The notes below the pieces were generated by a model, which saw only the letters and a program-made list of their open reading frames with translations, had not been told where the DNA came from and did not search any database. Of a stretch of 64,000 bases of DNA, positions 1-11,530 are shown in pieces. The stretch comes from Ophiura sarsii (taxonomy: Eukaryota; Echinodermata; Ophiuroidea; Amphilepidida; Ophiuridae). Position 1 is the stretch's first letter; every line of letters begins with the position of its first letter. Where the stretch lies: positions 104,467,606 to 104,531,605 of the forward strand of contig CM069441.1 of assembly GCA_035610835.1 (NCBI GenBank), read 5' to 3'. A program made the position numbers and the translations under genes.

Positions 1-549
1 AGATGTGAATAAGGTTAGAGTGGTCGACTGCATTTCCTGATACAAAACTGTTGTTAAGAGGGGGATTCAATTTACAAAACTACCTTTAGCAGGTGGAGTA
101 GTTAATCACAAAACTGTCTCTATACATATAGATTATATGAACTTGTTATGGATAAGTCCCGACGATTTTTGATACAAAATGAAATTTCTGCCGAATCAAG
201 GGGTGTTCGTATATCGCAGGTGTTATAAATGTAAGGCAGAGCTGCCTTATATAGATAAGCGAAAGTTAGTGTCGTTGAAGTGAATAACGTCTGGTACTTT
301 GACTTTCAAATCTTATTAATTAGTACACGGCAGAGAAAGGGCGATCAACATCAACAAAGCCAAGCAAAAGGCAAGGCTGATACACACATTTTAAAGGCAT
401 TTTATATGAAAATCTTAAGCAATATATGAAAGACAATTCAATCCGAAAGTGATAGCATAAACAAAGATACCACCTCCTACCTGCCTACGGGTAGTGCCAT
501 TATTTACATATCAACATCACCGCGTGTATTGATGCTTCTAATTTCTCTA
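1..549. other. Gene-free intergenic DNA
   Basis: No convincing ORF, RNA gene or repeat structure is visible. The stretch is AT-rich and of mixed composition, and it ends at the TTAA that borders the first telomere-ended element. Confidence 0.5.
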
Positions 550-553
550 TTAA

Positions 554-800
554 CCCTAACCCTACTACGTCTCACACAAACCTCACAGCCAGCACCACTC
601 GGCTTGTAGCACCAAACTACGGGTATATGGTCTCCGATTTTTTAGCCTGTGAAGCCCTCCCCCCGTGGCTGAGTGGTAGTATATCTCGCCTGACCCGGGT
701 TCAATTCCCGGGGCCGGCGGACATAATTGTCCCCATTTTTTATTTAACCCCCTCGGCCTCTTCTTCGTTCCATCCCCACTGCCACGTTCTAGGGTTAGGG
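554..800 (+). mobile_element. TTAA-flanked element with telomere-like ends and a tRNA-Gly-like core
   Basis: A 247 bp element flanked by TTAA on both sides (550-553 and 801-804). It has perfect 11 bp inverted ends, CCCTAACCCTA (554-564) and TAGGGTTAGGG (790-800). The core at about 661-715 resembles a tRNA-Gly gene: an A-box-like GTGGCTGAGTGGTAG, the start of the anticodon arm TCTCGCCTG, then directly the B-box region GGGTTCAATTCCC. The 3' half of the anticodon arm is missing, so it cannot fold as a tRNA. TTAA duplications and CCCTA-type ends are known for piggyBac-like transposons, while a tRNA head is typical of SINEs. The combination is discussed in the findings. No protein is encoded. Boundaries are seen directly; the superfamily is inference. 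Confidence 0.72.
661..715 (+). pseudogene. tRNA-Gly-like sequence with internal deletion
   Basis: The A box region (664-683) and B box (about 698-708) are spaced more closely than in a real tRNA because roughly a dozen bases of the anticodon stem and variable loop are absent. It may still act as an internal RNA polymerase III promoter. It is not a functional tRNA gene. Confidence 0.65.
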
Positions 801-1359
801 TTAACCTAAAATGGGTGCATATGTGATTTATGATATCAGGACTACAAAGGATGTGTCTTAACTTTTAGCCTCGTATCACAGTGGCAATGTACATAGCCTT
901 TATCATATGCAAAATACTTGAAGTGAGAATATAAATAAACTCTTTTTTCATCAGTTGAATTCACCCATTCCAGTTCATAGTACATAAATGTCAACGTCCA
1001 TGAACCCCTTCTTATTTAGTATGAAAGAAAAGCAATTCCTCTTACCACCAACCTGTTTATTAGCTTCTTGTTTACGTTGTCGTCATCAGTAGGCTGTTCC
1101 ATTAGCACTCCTAACACTCTTTACATCAAAACCTTTTAAGGTTTTGGAAGAATCTCCCATAAAAGGCGCTCTAATAAAAATGAGATTTCTAAATTATGAT
1201 TCGTTACGCTATTCAAGTTAAACCCTCTCATTGTGTTATATTTTAGAATATTTTGAAATTTAGGCTGCATATTATGAGAGATGTATGTTCGCACTTTGCG
1301 GAAAAGTCGAATTAATAATATTAGGGAAGAAATATAAATAACGACTCGTTTACGTGTTG
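801..1359. other. Gene-free intergenic DNA
   Basis: No ORF, tRNA or clear repeat boundary is seen between the first element and the left arm of the 2 kb inverted repeat. Confidence 0.4.
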
Positions 1360-3395
1360 GATGAAATTTTATGATATACCGTACTTAAATATACGTATCG
1401 GATACAGATATTCCTTACGGGATAAGACGCCTTTAAGGGGAATATCTCATGCCAATCTATATCATATTTCGTGGAAATGGTAAATACCATCGCCAGAGTA
1501 GCGCCATGAAGCTTTTTTAATCAAAATCGCTGGTGACAGTTACTTTTCCGACTTGTAATTATCTTCTTCAACGGGATCGATGACGTCATTGTTAAAGTGT
1601 TAACATTAATGCGCATGTACGTTGCTGAAAAGATTGCTGAAAGATTGCTATATTACATATATACACAAAAAACCCACGATAAAGATATAAACATATCAAT
1701 ACGTTTTGATGTAATAATATTTTGCCGGTTTCAAAATCGCAAAGTTGCTTTAAATGATAATAGCCTAACAAAAAAATGGCTAGGTTACAATCCTCTCATC
1801 ATTAATCATAGAGCTGTCCACGTGAATTAATTTGAATTCGTACTGATTCATATCGTACATCATCTCTATTAATTCTTCTTCTTCCGTCGCCTTATAAGCA
1901 ATAATAATAGTGAAGAAATTGTAAGATGTACATGCATTATCTATAGACGTGTGGGTGCTTTAAAATGTTCAATGTTAAAACAATGCATTGCCATTATCAC
2001 TAGTGGTATTGCGATCGCTCTCCCCTAAAAACTCTTTCCCGGTGCTCTTTTATTTAATTTGACCTTTTCCTGAACTTCTCTTTATCCGAATATTCTCATT
2101 TTCGAATCCTCTACCTTTTCTTCTTAATCCTTTTGAGTATCACCCGTGTTCCATATCCATTCATTTTCTACATATTTCCATCTTCGTACCTTCTCCTTAT
2201 GTATCATCAACTGTCTATTTTTAGAACTTCAACGATAACTAATTTTTATTCTTAGCCCAAGTAACGTCTTGACTTTAAGGTCCACGACGATCCTTCCGTA
2301 TTTAAAATAATATCTATGGACATTTACGTGACTAATCAATCACAAAAGAAACGAAATAGACAGATAAATCACGTCCACAATAACATATTGCTAGGCTATA
2401 TTAATAGGAAACCAAGCTAGTTCAAATAAAGATTGAAATCCGTAAATTATAGGGGTAGATACAAATACGTGTCACGTCTTTACTAATAAGCTCATCTCAG
2501 CTCAGTTCAATTCAATTCAGATAACTTTAGTTATATACTTCCGTTCAGATTGGTTTAGTTTAGTTATTCACTGCAATCGAATTCGGTTGGCTACGGAGAG
2601 CAGTCATCGACAGTTATCGTTATGTAGCCATATAACAATGGGAGCATACCAGACATATATTTCTGTGACTAAAACCAGATCAGACTCGACAACTGGACCG
2701 ATAAAATGATCCTAATCAGATCGACTAAGATCATTTTATCGGTCCACTATTTGTTTGTATTACTCATAATTCATAAGCTTGTGATATCATATCAATTATA
2801 ACATTACTATGTACACTATTACTCAATTAAGTTCAGAAATCTTCAGCTAGTATTAAATCATGTTTGGGGTCTTGATTAACTACCACTGAAATTGACCTCA
2901 AAGGAAGATTAAAAAAAGAAAGTCAACGGTCAGGTAAACATATTGGTGCGAGATTGAAACGGTAGGATATTTGCCCGATTGCTAGACATCTCACCTTACA
3001 TAACACTGTTTAGAAGATAGACATTTGATCAGGCTGATTTTCAATGGCTCACAGACACTGATACGGTAAAGGATATCTGTACATTTTGGTTGAATGGTAA
3101 GCTTAGACAGAATTTGGTTTGCGGCACTTACGCATACGCCACAACATGTTTGGCAAGAGGCAACCGGTTGCGAACTCGCACAAGGCTTAAGTAAAGTTGA
3201 CTTTAACGATGATAACTAGCGGTTTTTCCTTTAAGTCTTGGAGCAATTTAAATGAGGCATTGAAATGCAATGTCCGACATGGCGTCGCCATGTTGTGTAA
3301 TAAGGCACAATAACCTAGCGGGGGATCATTATGTGGGACAGCAGGGGTGATTGTGACCAATGTAAAGTTTACCATCCCCGTAAGCCTTCATTTAC
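1360..3395 (+). repeat. Left arm of a diverged 2 kb inverted repeat
   Basis: This block is collinear, in reverse complement, with 46890-48545. Matching landmarks are 1435-1600 with about 48330-48480 (GGAATATCTCATGCCAAT, the GATGACGTCAT region), 2325-2480 with about 47840-47985 (ACGTGACTAATCAAT, GTGTCACGTC), and 2855-3390 with 46895-47450 (CTGATACGGTAAAGGATA, TGTGGCGTATGCG). By eye identity is roughly 70%, with extra sequence in this arm around 1600-1950. It is an interspersed repeat present twice in opposite orientation. No coding capacity is visible and its class is unknown. Confidence 0.75.
2695..2745. repeat. 17 bp perfect hairpin
   Basis: GGACCGATAAAATGATC (2695-2711) is repeated as its exact reverse complement at 2729-2745 with a 17 nt spacer. 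It lies inside the left arm of the large inverted repeat. Its function is unknown. Confidence 0.8.
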
Positions 3396-5244
3396 AAATT
3401 AAAGCTTGCTTAGTCCTGTAGTCGGGACGAACATGAAATATCAATATAAAAAAATTACTTCTTTTGCCTCGCTGATATCTTTATTACCATCATGAGAAAT
3501 TGATGAAGAAATGCTGATGTGCAATATATGGTAGGATAGAAGCATGGAAAAAAGCACGGCAATGTATCATAATATAATTAGGCTGAAATGACAATCCTAT
3601 ACTCTATTTATTACAGAGGATTTAATTATTATTTAGATCATCGTTGGGAGGCTACATCTTGTGGAGAGGTAAAAGGAATTGTGTGGTAGATTAAATGCGA
3701 AGACTGAACGTGTGTACCAATTATGTATTGTTAGGGGTCGCGGGAAAAGGGGAATGCACATTAAATACACATACTTGGATTTTCTTATTTTAGCTTCATC
3801 TTATGCGTAACTCAGGCAATCTTTCCTACAATAAAGTTCCGCGTACTCGATTGTCCAAGTACAAAACTATTAGGATTTGGAAATTCAATCGCTGTTTGCA
3901 AAGACGTCGTGTGGTCAGCTGTCCATCAGGTCAAAACCATCGCAATATTTCGCTCTATTCATAAAATACCTTATCGATCATCTTGACCGAGAAATTTAGA
4001 CCAGGTCTCTTCATCAGTGATGAAGTCGTGATTACAAATATGTTGGTCTAATCACATCGATATAATAAACACGAAGTTGTGCATGCGTGTTACCATATTC
4101 ACAATTGATTGACGATGTGCCTTGCATCTTAAACATTCTATAATTCAGATCAAATGTCAACACATCAAATGTTCATGGTTGAGTTATAGGGTATTGGGCT
4201 GGTCTAAGGTTGTTGTTCGTAACCTAATTAATAGGCGATGGGTCGAAATCTGTGGAGTAACATGAGAAAATCACTTCAAACGATGAAGTTGTAATTGTCC
4301 CTCAAGAAAAGCATCTGGCTAAAACATATCCCTTTTATGGAATAAACTGGAAAAAAGATTTAGAGCACCAGCTGGGAATGGCTTGGCATTTTCAACTGGG
4401 TCTCGGAATTTGCAGTTAGTATCATGGGTTCATATGGATGGATGTCAGTCAGTAACAGATTACAATTAAAATGCATAAGATTCGCCACAAAACCGTTATA
4501 TGCCCATGTTGCAGTAAAACCTCTCACGCATATAATCTAAGAGATCCTATTTAATACATGTTTCACCTCGCTGGAATCATAAGTCAAATACTGAAACAAA
4601 TCACGACACTGAACCAATAAGCCAAAAATAATTTCATAAGTATCTTGGCAGAGTTAGATAGCAAACAGTGATCTAGATAATTGGCACAATTACAATTTCA
4701 TCTCTAGTCTTGCGTTAACAGATTATTCAAGAATATTTACATACCTTAACATGTCATATTTATTATACTGAATGTGACTGGTGTATATAATTGCAGGAAT
4801 GAAAAAGACACGTAGAGCAATCATTGTTTTAAAGTAACCTATAACACATACTATGACGATGGTGATTAAAGATGACTGTCTGTTAGGCATATCCACTGCC
4901 TTCTGACATCAGCGCAGGTTAAGTATCATCAGGTTTTCAGGCGATTTGCTACTGTAAATGTCATAGCGCTTTGTCACCAAATGTAGGATAGAACAGATAC
5001 CGACTGTTGTAGAATGATATATTAGCGAGAAATGGTTTCTGGCATTATATTATCAAAACCCTGATTTTTGTAGGATTTATATTTGTGTTCAATCAACCTT
5101 AAACCACCATTTTAGAAGACAAATCCTCAACAACTTCTAATCATATAAAAACGAATTTTAAAAGAAAAATGAAAGGTATCCGAAACGGGTCCTTAAAATT
5201 GCTAATTCAGGCACGTCGCTAACACCCACACTGTCATTTATCCA
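3396..5244. other. Gene-free intergenic DNA
   Basis: About 1.8 kb of AT-rich sequence with no ORF above background, no tRNA-like motif and no obvious inverted or tandem repeat. Confidence 0.45.
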
Positions 5245-5265
5245 TCAGCGTGTATTTGCCCGACC

Positions 5266-5465
5266 CGGTGCTGCGCCCAAAAGTAGTATCTTTCGCAAAA
5301 CTACTATTTTTGGGCGAAAAATACCACCCAAAACTAGTAGTTTTGCGAAAAATACTACTTTTGGTTGCACAAAACTAGTATCTTTCTCAAAACTACTATT
5401 TTTGGATGGCTTGGGTTGCGCAAAACTAGTATTATTTGGCGGCCGTTCATTAATACTAGTCTTGG
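5266..5465. repeat. Irregular cluster of AAAACTAGTA/TTTTTGG motifs
   Basis: Short related units recur in both orientations: AAAACTACTATTTTTGG, AAAACTAGTAGTTTTGCG, CAAAACTAGTATCTTTC, GCGCAAAACTAGTATT. Several carry the palindrome ACTAGT. Spacing is roughly 25-55 bp. The short ORFs here are a by-product of the repeat. It is probably the inside of a decayed MITE. Confidence 0.6.
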
Positions 5466-5958
5466 TCGGGAAAATGTCGTGCACTTCGTGTTAGGCATAC
5501 AGGTTGTTTGTAAACGAGGGTGTATATTTAAAAACATTGGCCGCTAATTATATAAACAAAGCAGGGAAATAACTGTGTTTCTCGGACTTCTTTATCTTAT
5601 CTTTATTCGTCATTAAGAAGATGATAATGTTCCCAAATTCTGGGAGATTTTTGTTGTTTGTATTTATTTTCTCGCTATTTATTATTTATACCTTTTTCCG
5701 AAGGCTAATTGCTGTTGAAAGGAGATGACAAAAGTCAAAATGTGAATGGGTTAAGCTTATTTGATGAAAAATTGGACATGCTCAGAATATGTTGATTCAT
5801 ATCTCATTTTAAAGAGCTTGAACAACCCTTTGAAATGATAGGTCTCCCATGGTCAGGGGATTCTTGGAACCAAAGTTATCGTACATTTTCTTTCGCAGAT
5901 CTGACCCAATTTTAATAAGCAATTTGAAGACATATTATTCCCGATATTATTACTACTT

Positions 5959-6025
5959 GTCTTACTTGTACATGGTCACAATAATATATATGATATATAT
6001 TATTGTGACCATGTACAAGTAAGAC
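5959..6025. repeat. Perfect 67 bp palindrome (33 bp arms)
   Basis: GTCTTACTTGTACATGGTCA (5959-5978) continues through an AT stretch to a single central base at 5992. It is then mirrored exactly up to 6025. No mismatch is seen across 33 bp. It may be a very young or gene-converted mini foldback or an internally deleted MITE. Confidence 0.9.
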
Positions 6026-6661
6026 ATGTACCGGATATATGCTAATTACAAATTATAATTTTAACCCCTTTTTGAATTTTAAAAGTTAAACATTGAATGA
6101 ATTTTGTTGAATAAATGAACCGTGATTAACACAAGGAAGTTGAATACCATTGTTTTCCATTCTGCTTATACAGAAACGGTCCTTTTTCTAAGTAAATTCA
6201 GTAATGGCCCTAGCGATCAGACCAGCGATTGCACTGCGCTCAAATAAGTATCAACAACTGAATACATGTAATAACACTCGGTGAGAGAGTGGAAAACTGT
6301 CAGAAATTGTCCATTTTAATAGTCAAGGTCACTCAAATCCTTTAAAATCCTGCTGCTATCATGCTGCGCCTCTTGGATTACGCCGAAACATTATCAAAAC
6401 GCCAAGCAAAGCGCTTCAAGAACCCCTCGATGACGCAGTGGGAACTGGCTGACACGTAAGAGGGTGGCGAGACACAGTGGTCACTCAAAATACAGACGAC
6501 GCTGGCCACAGGCATATTCACAAATATTCATGTTAAAATATGCGAATGAGGTTACGTGATCAAGTGAATGGGACGAACGCTTAACAACGGTTTAAATTCA
6601 AAAAATGATACTGACACTGGACTCCAGGTCCAGCAGTTTTAGTAAACAATTTAGTTCCAAC

Positions 6662-6715
6662 GTGTGATGAATTTTATGGGGTACTATAGTGTGATGAATT
6701 TTATGGGGTACTATA
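6662..6715. repeat. 27 bp perfect tandem duplication
   Basis: The unit starting GTGTGATGAATTTTATGGGG occurs twice without a gap (6662-6688 and 6689-6715). Confidence 0.9.
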
Positions 6716-6810
6716 ATTAAAATTGTCTCATGTTATCGTGCTGTGTGTATTGTATAACCCCGTCGCTTATTCACTTAGCACTGATTCCAATTGCCGTTTA
6801 TCAGCAAGTT

Positions 6811-6990
6811 ATCGGTGGCCTAGTGGTTAAGGCGCCCGTCTAGAGATCGGGAGACCGGGGTTCAAATCCCCGCCGGTGAATGTCCTTGCTTATTTTTCGT
6901 TGGGACATTCGCCGGTGGTTGTTATTATTTGTTTGTTATATTGTCTATTGTAAACACCGTGGGTTGGTAAACTGCTTTATATTATATTAT
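6811..6990 (+). mobile_element. tRNA-derived SINE
   Basis: The head has an A box (GGTGGCCTAGTGGTTAAGGC, 6814-6833), an anticodon-arm-like CCCGTCTAGAGATCGGGAG and a B box (GGGGTTCAAATCCCC). The tRNA body is nearly complete and resembles Asp/Ser tRNAs, but the acceptor stem does not pair, so it is not a working tRNA. It is followed by an imperfect hairpin (6871-6885 with 6903-6917) and an AT-rich tail near 6975. No telomere-like end is present, unlike the other tRNA elements. The right border is approximate. Confidence 0.65.
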
Positions 6991-7140
6991 ATATATGATA
7001 TAAAACATTATTATAAAATTCATTGTTAAATGAAAACAAACGGAAATTCACAAATAACGGCCGTTCGTGTCCACCGTCGTCTGTCAAAATACATATTTCA
7101 GAGCACGCCCTCAATAGTGTGGTGCATGAATCTGCCTACA

Positions 7141-7325
7141 CAGGCCCGTAAGAAGGGGGCGATGGTGGCGATCGCCCCCCCCCCCTTGAAAATCTTTCCC
7201 GGAAAATTTGTACACATATGAAAAAATTTCGCGCGCTATATACGCACGCATTTGTCTTCCCAAAATGCAATATTCTTTGCTACAAGCTTGTTTAGAGCCA
7301 AAAGATGATTTTTTTTTGAAAACGC

Positions 7326-7358
<33 letters not shown>

Positions 7359-7384
7359 TTTGAAAAAAGTGTCTTACGGCCCTG
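7141..7384. mobile_element. Small hAT-like MITE with poly-C core
   Basis: The ends CAGGCCCGTAAGA and TCTTACGGCCCTG form an imperfect inverted repeat. CTACA flanks both sides (7136-7140, 7385-7389). The CAGG...CCTG ends resemble the hAT superfamily, although hAT normally makes 8 bp duplications. The inside holds a GGCGATCGCC palindrome and a long poly-C run (about 7327-7358). It shares ATGCAATATTCTTTG and ACAAGCTTGTTTAGAGCC with the element at 11531-11760. Confidence 0.6.
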
Positions 7385-7389
7385 CTACA

Positions 7390-9084
7390 TTGCTATTGGA
7401 CATTCCTATATGCACATTCTAGTACAAGTATTTTGCATGTTCAATAAACACCAATATAATGGGTTTCCTGCACTATGCCAATTAAAGTCACCATTTACCC
7501 CATTATCTGTTCGTAGAAAACCTGCGCGCATAGTGCAAGGGATATTTTGACTAATATGACATGAATTTAGGTTACTTAGGTTATATTTGAAAGAGGTTTC
7601 GGGTTATTTTAAAGGATGTTCTTCAGATCGAATATTAAAGGGGGTTGACTATAAATGCAGCTGATGAAGCAACCTACACCCAACCTTAAACATTAGCTCA
7701 AAATGAGCCTCAAATGCTCAACCAACAGACATAGCGTATACTGCGTATTAATCACTACGATTTCACCAGCTCAAATATGTGAATGCTAAAAAACATGTCC
7801 TAAAGCCAGTGCACCTCTTCAACCTGCTAAGGCAGTGTTTATAAATACTTCGGTGTGAGCCTGACATTTTGATCTCCTTGACAACGTTTTTTTGCTTTCT
7901 TGACCCCTTTAAGGGTTAATTTCTTATTCATGATTCACTTGTCCAAGTTACTGAGCAATATAGGGCTAATGAAAGTCAATTACAAGTTTCCTGTTACTTT
8001 TTTTTTGCCGAGTGATGAGGGGACTTTTTCATTATTTGATCAGATTTCATTATTGATATGTATAATGCAAATGTTTGATCTACCCATATTTTACGTAAAG
8101 GCACTTACAATAAAACACCCTACTTTTGAGCATAGTTCCCAGTTTCATATTTTACAAAGTGAAAAATATGTGTGAAATTGCTAAAAAAAAGTGAAGCGGG
8201 CGGGTAATGGGAAATTCAAAATAGACTTTCAGGCACCAAAGGTTCGACTGCGCACGAAGCGTGAAAAATCTTAATTGTTTTGTGCGAAGCATGGCGCATA
8301 AACAAATTGGAGCCGTTTTAATGTCCCCTATTCAGAGTCAGGACCATTTTTTTATCCCTTTTGTGGGACTTTTTTCTGTTGTGTTGAGTGTTTGTCTCAG
8401 ATGTTGATTAATCTGTAACTTTTTACACTTACCGATTGCAACGTGGGGTATCATGTTTTTGTATGTCCCCACTACACGCCCACGTCCCCTTGGACCAGAG
8501 TTGCAATTGGGAAGTGCACCTGAGCCAGACCCCAAGATGTAAACATCCACATCTTGGGGTCTGTAAACATCCACATGGAGAAAATTTGGAATTACTGACT
8601 CTAAATGAAAATACAACAAAGATTGGAGATTTGAATCCATACATTCATTATATGGAATCATTTAAGTCTGAAAAAGTGCCAAGATTTTGTGGGTCGTACG
8701 TAACTTGGGATGTGGACAGGGGTACTGGAATTCTCTAATATTGGGACTATGTTCAGTTTTGATATGCATGTTTTTATATCAAATTACAACAATTTGAAGT
8801 TTATCAAATTACAACAATTTGAAGTTTTCAAGTACAATATCCAAAACAATGTCCCATTTAGGCAATAAATGAATATGGGTACACGTATAAAGATGGGTAG
8901 CAAAAAGTGCCAAATAGATAAAAAGGTGGAGGAGACTTTTTAGTGTCTGTACAAAGTTTAATTTCCGTTATTTTTTCTTAAATACACCGCTTTGGAGCCA
9001 ACAACATTCGGATTAGTCTACCCTTGCTTGATTTATCATCCCTTAATTCTCATTCTACTCGCGTAGTAATTCAGGATGAGCCTT
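7390..9084. other. Gene-free DNA with minor repeats
   Basis: No gene is seen. Minor structures are a hairpin at 8527-8562 (AGACCCCAAGATGT and its reverse complement) and a tandem pair of ATCAAATTACAACAATTTGA near 8778-8826. The ORFs of about 90-107 codons here show no family motif and overlap one another on both strands. Confidence 0.45.
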
Positions 9085-9088
9085 TTAA

Positions 9089-9448
9089 AGGCATATTATG
9101 TGATCTTTTCCAGAGAGCGCCCTCTATTCATTATTTTTTTAGAAAGTAGATTTTCTTGCAGATTTACATTTCTGATCATAAATCATACATACATTCAAAG
9201 TTACAGAGCGATACGATTCCTAATTACCTCAAAATCATGGTTTTGGAGTGAATTTAGAGTGAAAATAATAAACTGTCGGATTTTCCGACGGTTTATTTTC
9301 ACTCTAAAATCATGATTTTGAAGTAATAAGAATCGTATCGCCCTGTAACTTGGAATGTATGTACGATTTATGATCAGAAATGTAAATCTTCTTTCAATTT
9401 TTTTTTCAATGTTGAGGGCGTTCCCTGGAAAGATCACATAATGTACCT
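9089..9448. mobile_element. Palindromic TTAA MITE, copy 1 (piggyBac-like)
   Basis: A 360 bp foldback element flanked by TTAA (9085-9088 and 9449-9452), starting AGGCATATTATGTGATC and ending GATCACATAATGTACCT. The arms pair over most of the length around a small central palindrome (TCGGATTTTCCGA, near 9277). TTAA target sites are the hallmark of piggyBac and some Kolobok-type transposons. The ORFs read in both orientations (about 79 and 85 codons) are mirror images caused by the palindrome and not genes. Confidence 0.8.
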
Positions 9449-9452
9449 TTAA

Positions 9453-9828
9453 AGGCATATTATGTGATCTTTTCCAGAGAGCGCCCTCTATTCATGATTT
9501 TTTTTAGAAAGTAGATTTTCTTGCAGATTTACATTTCCGATCATAAATCATACATACATTCCAAGTTACAGAGCGATACGATTCCTAATTACCTCAAAAT
9601 CATGGTTTTAGAGTGAATTTAGAGTGAAAAATATAAACTGTCGGGATTCCGACAGTTTATTTTCACTCTAAAACCATGATTTTGAAGTAATTAAGAATCG
9701 TATCGCCCTGTAACTTGGAATGTATGCATGATTTATGATCAGAAATGTAAATCTGCAAGAAAATCTGCTTTCTATTTTTTTTTCTATGTAATTGAGGGCG
9801 TTCCCTGGAAAGATCACATAATATACCT
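9453..9828. mobile_element. Palindromic TTAA MITE, copy 2
   Basis: Same family and orientation as the copy just before it, sharing the single TTAA at 9449-9452 and ending at TTAA 9829-9832. The central palindrome is TCGGGATTCCGA. The high similarity between copies 1 and 2 suggests either two insertions into the same TTAA or a tandem duplication. Confidence 0.82.
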
Positions 9829-10239
9829 TTAAGGCTTAAAAGCCTTAAACGTTCTGGGATTATAAGCCCAGAACGTGTGTCCTCTCCCTCTTGCCCAAAG
9901 ATGAATATTCATCTAGTATATTACACAGATAGAAACAGCTAACAACACATTCATTTTATGTTTTGTTTTCTTTAATGACCTGGAGAGCACATTTTATATG
10001 ATAATTGAATATTGCTTTATGTAAACACCTTGGAATGAGTAGAATACCAATATAACTTTATCTTCTGGACACATTACAAATATAAACAAATCAGCAAGTT
10101 GAGGGTTCAGTCACAATATGGTAACCCCAAATTTGATGAAACGATGTTGTTTATTTGCATGAAGAATGAAGATGCAGCAACAAGACATTTTGACGCCACA
10201 AAATGGTACAGTGGAATTTTGTTCTCACAATTTTGCTTG

Positions 10240-10499
10240 GGCATCACAAATTACGTTATTGTGCTATCTTCTCAGGAGACGCCCTCTATCCTTGATTTAT
10301 TTCTGAAAGAAGATTTTTTTGCAGATTTACGTATCTGATCATAAATAAATTCTGAATTATGGGGCGATATGATTCCCATTACTTCAAAATCATGGAATAT
10401 ATTTAATATTCGGGACAAAATGTAAATCTGCAAGAAAATCGGCATAAACAAGAATCGAGGATAGAGAGTCTCCCCGGGAAATGATTGCATAATATGCCT
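10240..10499. mobile_element. Decayed TTAA MITE of the same family
   Basis: It retains GACGCCCTCTATCCTTGATT, GCAGATTTACGTATCTGATC and, inverted, TGTAAATCTGCAAGAAAATC. The right end AATATGCCT is followed by TTAA (10500-10503). The left terminus is degraded, so the start is approximate. Confidence 0.6.
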
Positions 10500-10503
10500 T
10501 TAA

Positions 10504-11530
10504 AGAGTTAACACACATGTGTGTTGTCAATAAGCTATTTTGGAAAATGTAAGCTTTCAGACCTCAACATTTTTGTTTGCATTTATTAGGAATATATTGT
10601 TTTAACATAGTTTGTGCTAATGATTTCCACTGTATCTTCAAATTCCGATTCTGCTTTGGATGTTTAATTCCATGTCTACATAACTGAGACAACGCTATTT
10701 AAGGTTAAAGTGTATCCCTGGCATGCCTGGTCAAAGACAAGTCAAAAGAAGTTATAATTGCAATCAAAACTACATACTGCCAGCTATATTCCAAAATTGA
10801 AATGAAACAAAAACCTCTTTTTATTATGCCACGCACACAGAATTGTCATTACTGATAATTGATGTTCTTATTGCTCTTTCAAAACTTATTTCATGATGTC
10901 AATTTTTAACTTTTGATAAGTGGTGGGGGGGGGGGGGGGGGGTCGTGTTTACCGACGGGGTTATTTCCAGGGGGCACTGGACCCCCTCCTGGGTATGCCA
11001 CTGGTGGTACTCACAAACTTGGGTCTACTCCGAATCAAATCATGACATTTTGAAAACGATAAGGGCCGGGGGAGGGGGGTTCTCTCCTAATTAGTTATAC
11101 GGTATACGGGATGTTTCGCTCTATATTGGATCGCTTTTTATGCAAAAAATCCCGAAACATAGGGTATGAATTGTGCTGGAAAATCCCTAATAATGGGGCC
11201 ATTTGTTACAAATGGGGGTTTTTTTCGAGAAAAAAATGAGATAATTGGGTCTCTAATGAAGCAAAATCCTTAGAAATGGGTACCGTTATTTCCTAAATCA
11301 CCCTTAGCAATGGGTAGGGGTTTTGAATCACCAGCGGCACCCCCACCCCTAACTAAACCAAATCTGAGTATACCCACAACATAATACCCCCTTCCCCCTC
11401 CCCCACTTATCAAGTTTTTGAGCTGACTGAAAGAACAAAATGGGACAACTTTACTATTTTATTTTGTCGGTACATCATGCCTTTCTTCGGTACAACTATG
11501 CCTTGCCCCCCCCCCCCCCCCCCCCCCCTT
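10504..11530. other. Gene-free DNA with homopolymer runs
   Basis: Contains a poly-G run (about 10922-10942), a poly-C run (about 11505-11528) and hAT-like fragments (GGTATGCCACTGG near 10993, CACCAGCGGCACCCCC near 11329). No gene is seen. Confidence 0.4.

Noticed and set aside
551..804. Telomere or interstitial telomere track
   Set aside because: Only two repeat units at each side, in inverted orientation with TTAA outside. That fits terminal repeats better than a telomere remnant.
6811..6885. Functional tRNA gene
   Set aside because: The A and B boxes are good, but the acceptor stem does not pair and a SINE-like tail follows.
9076..9458. Similar proteins predicted on both strands
   Set aside because: The mirror-image translations result from the palindromic MITE.
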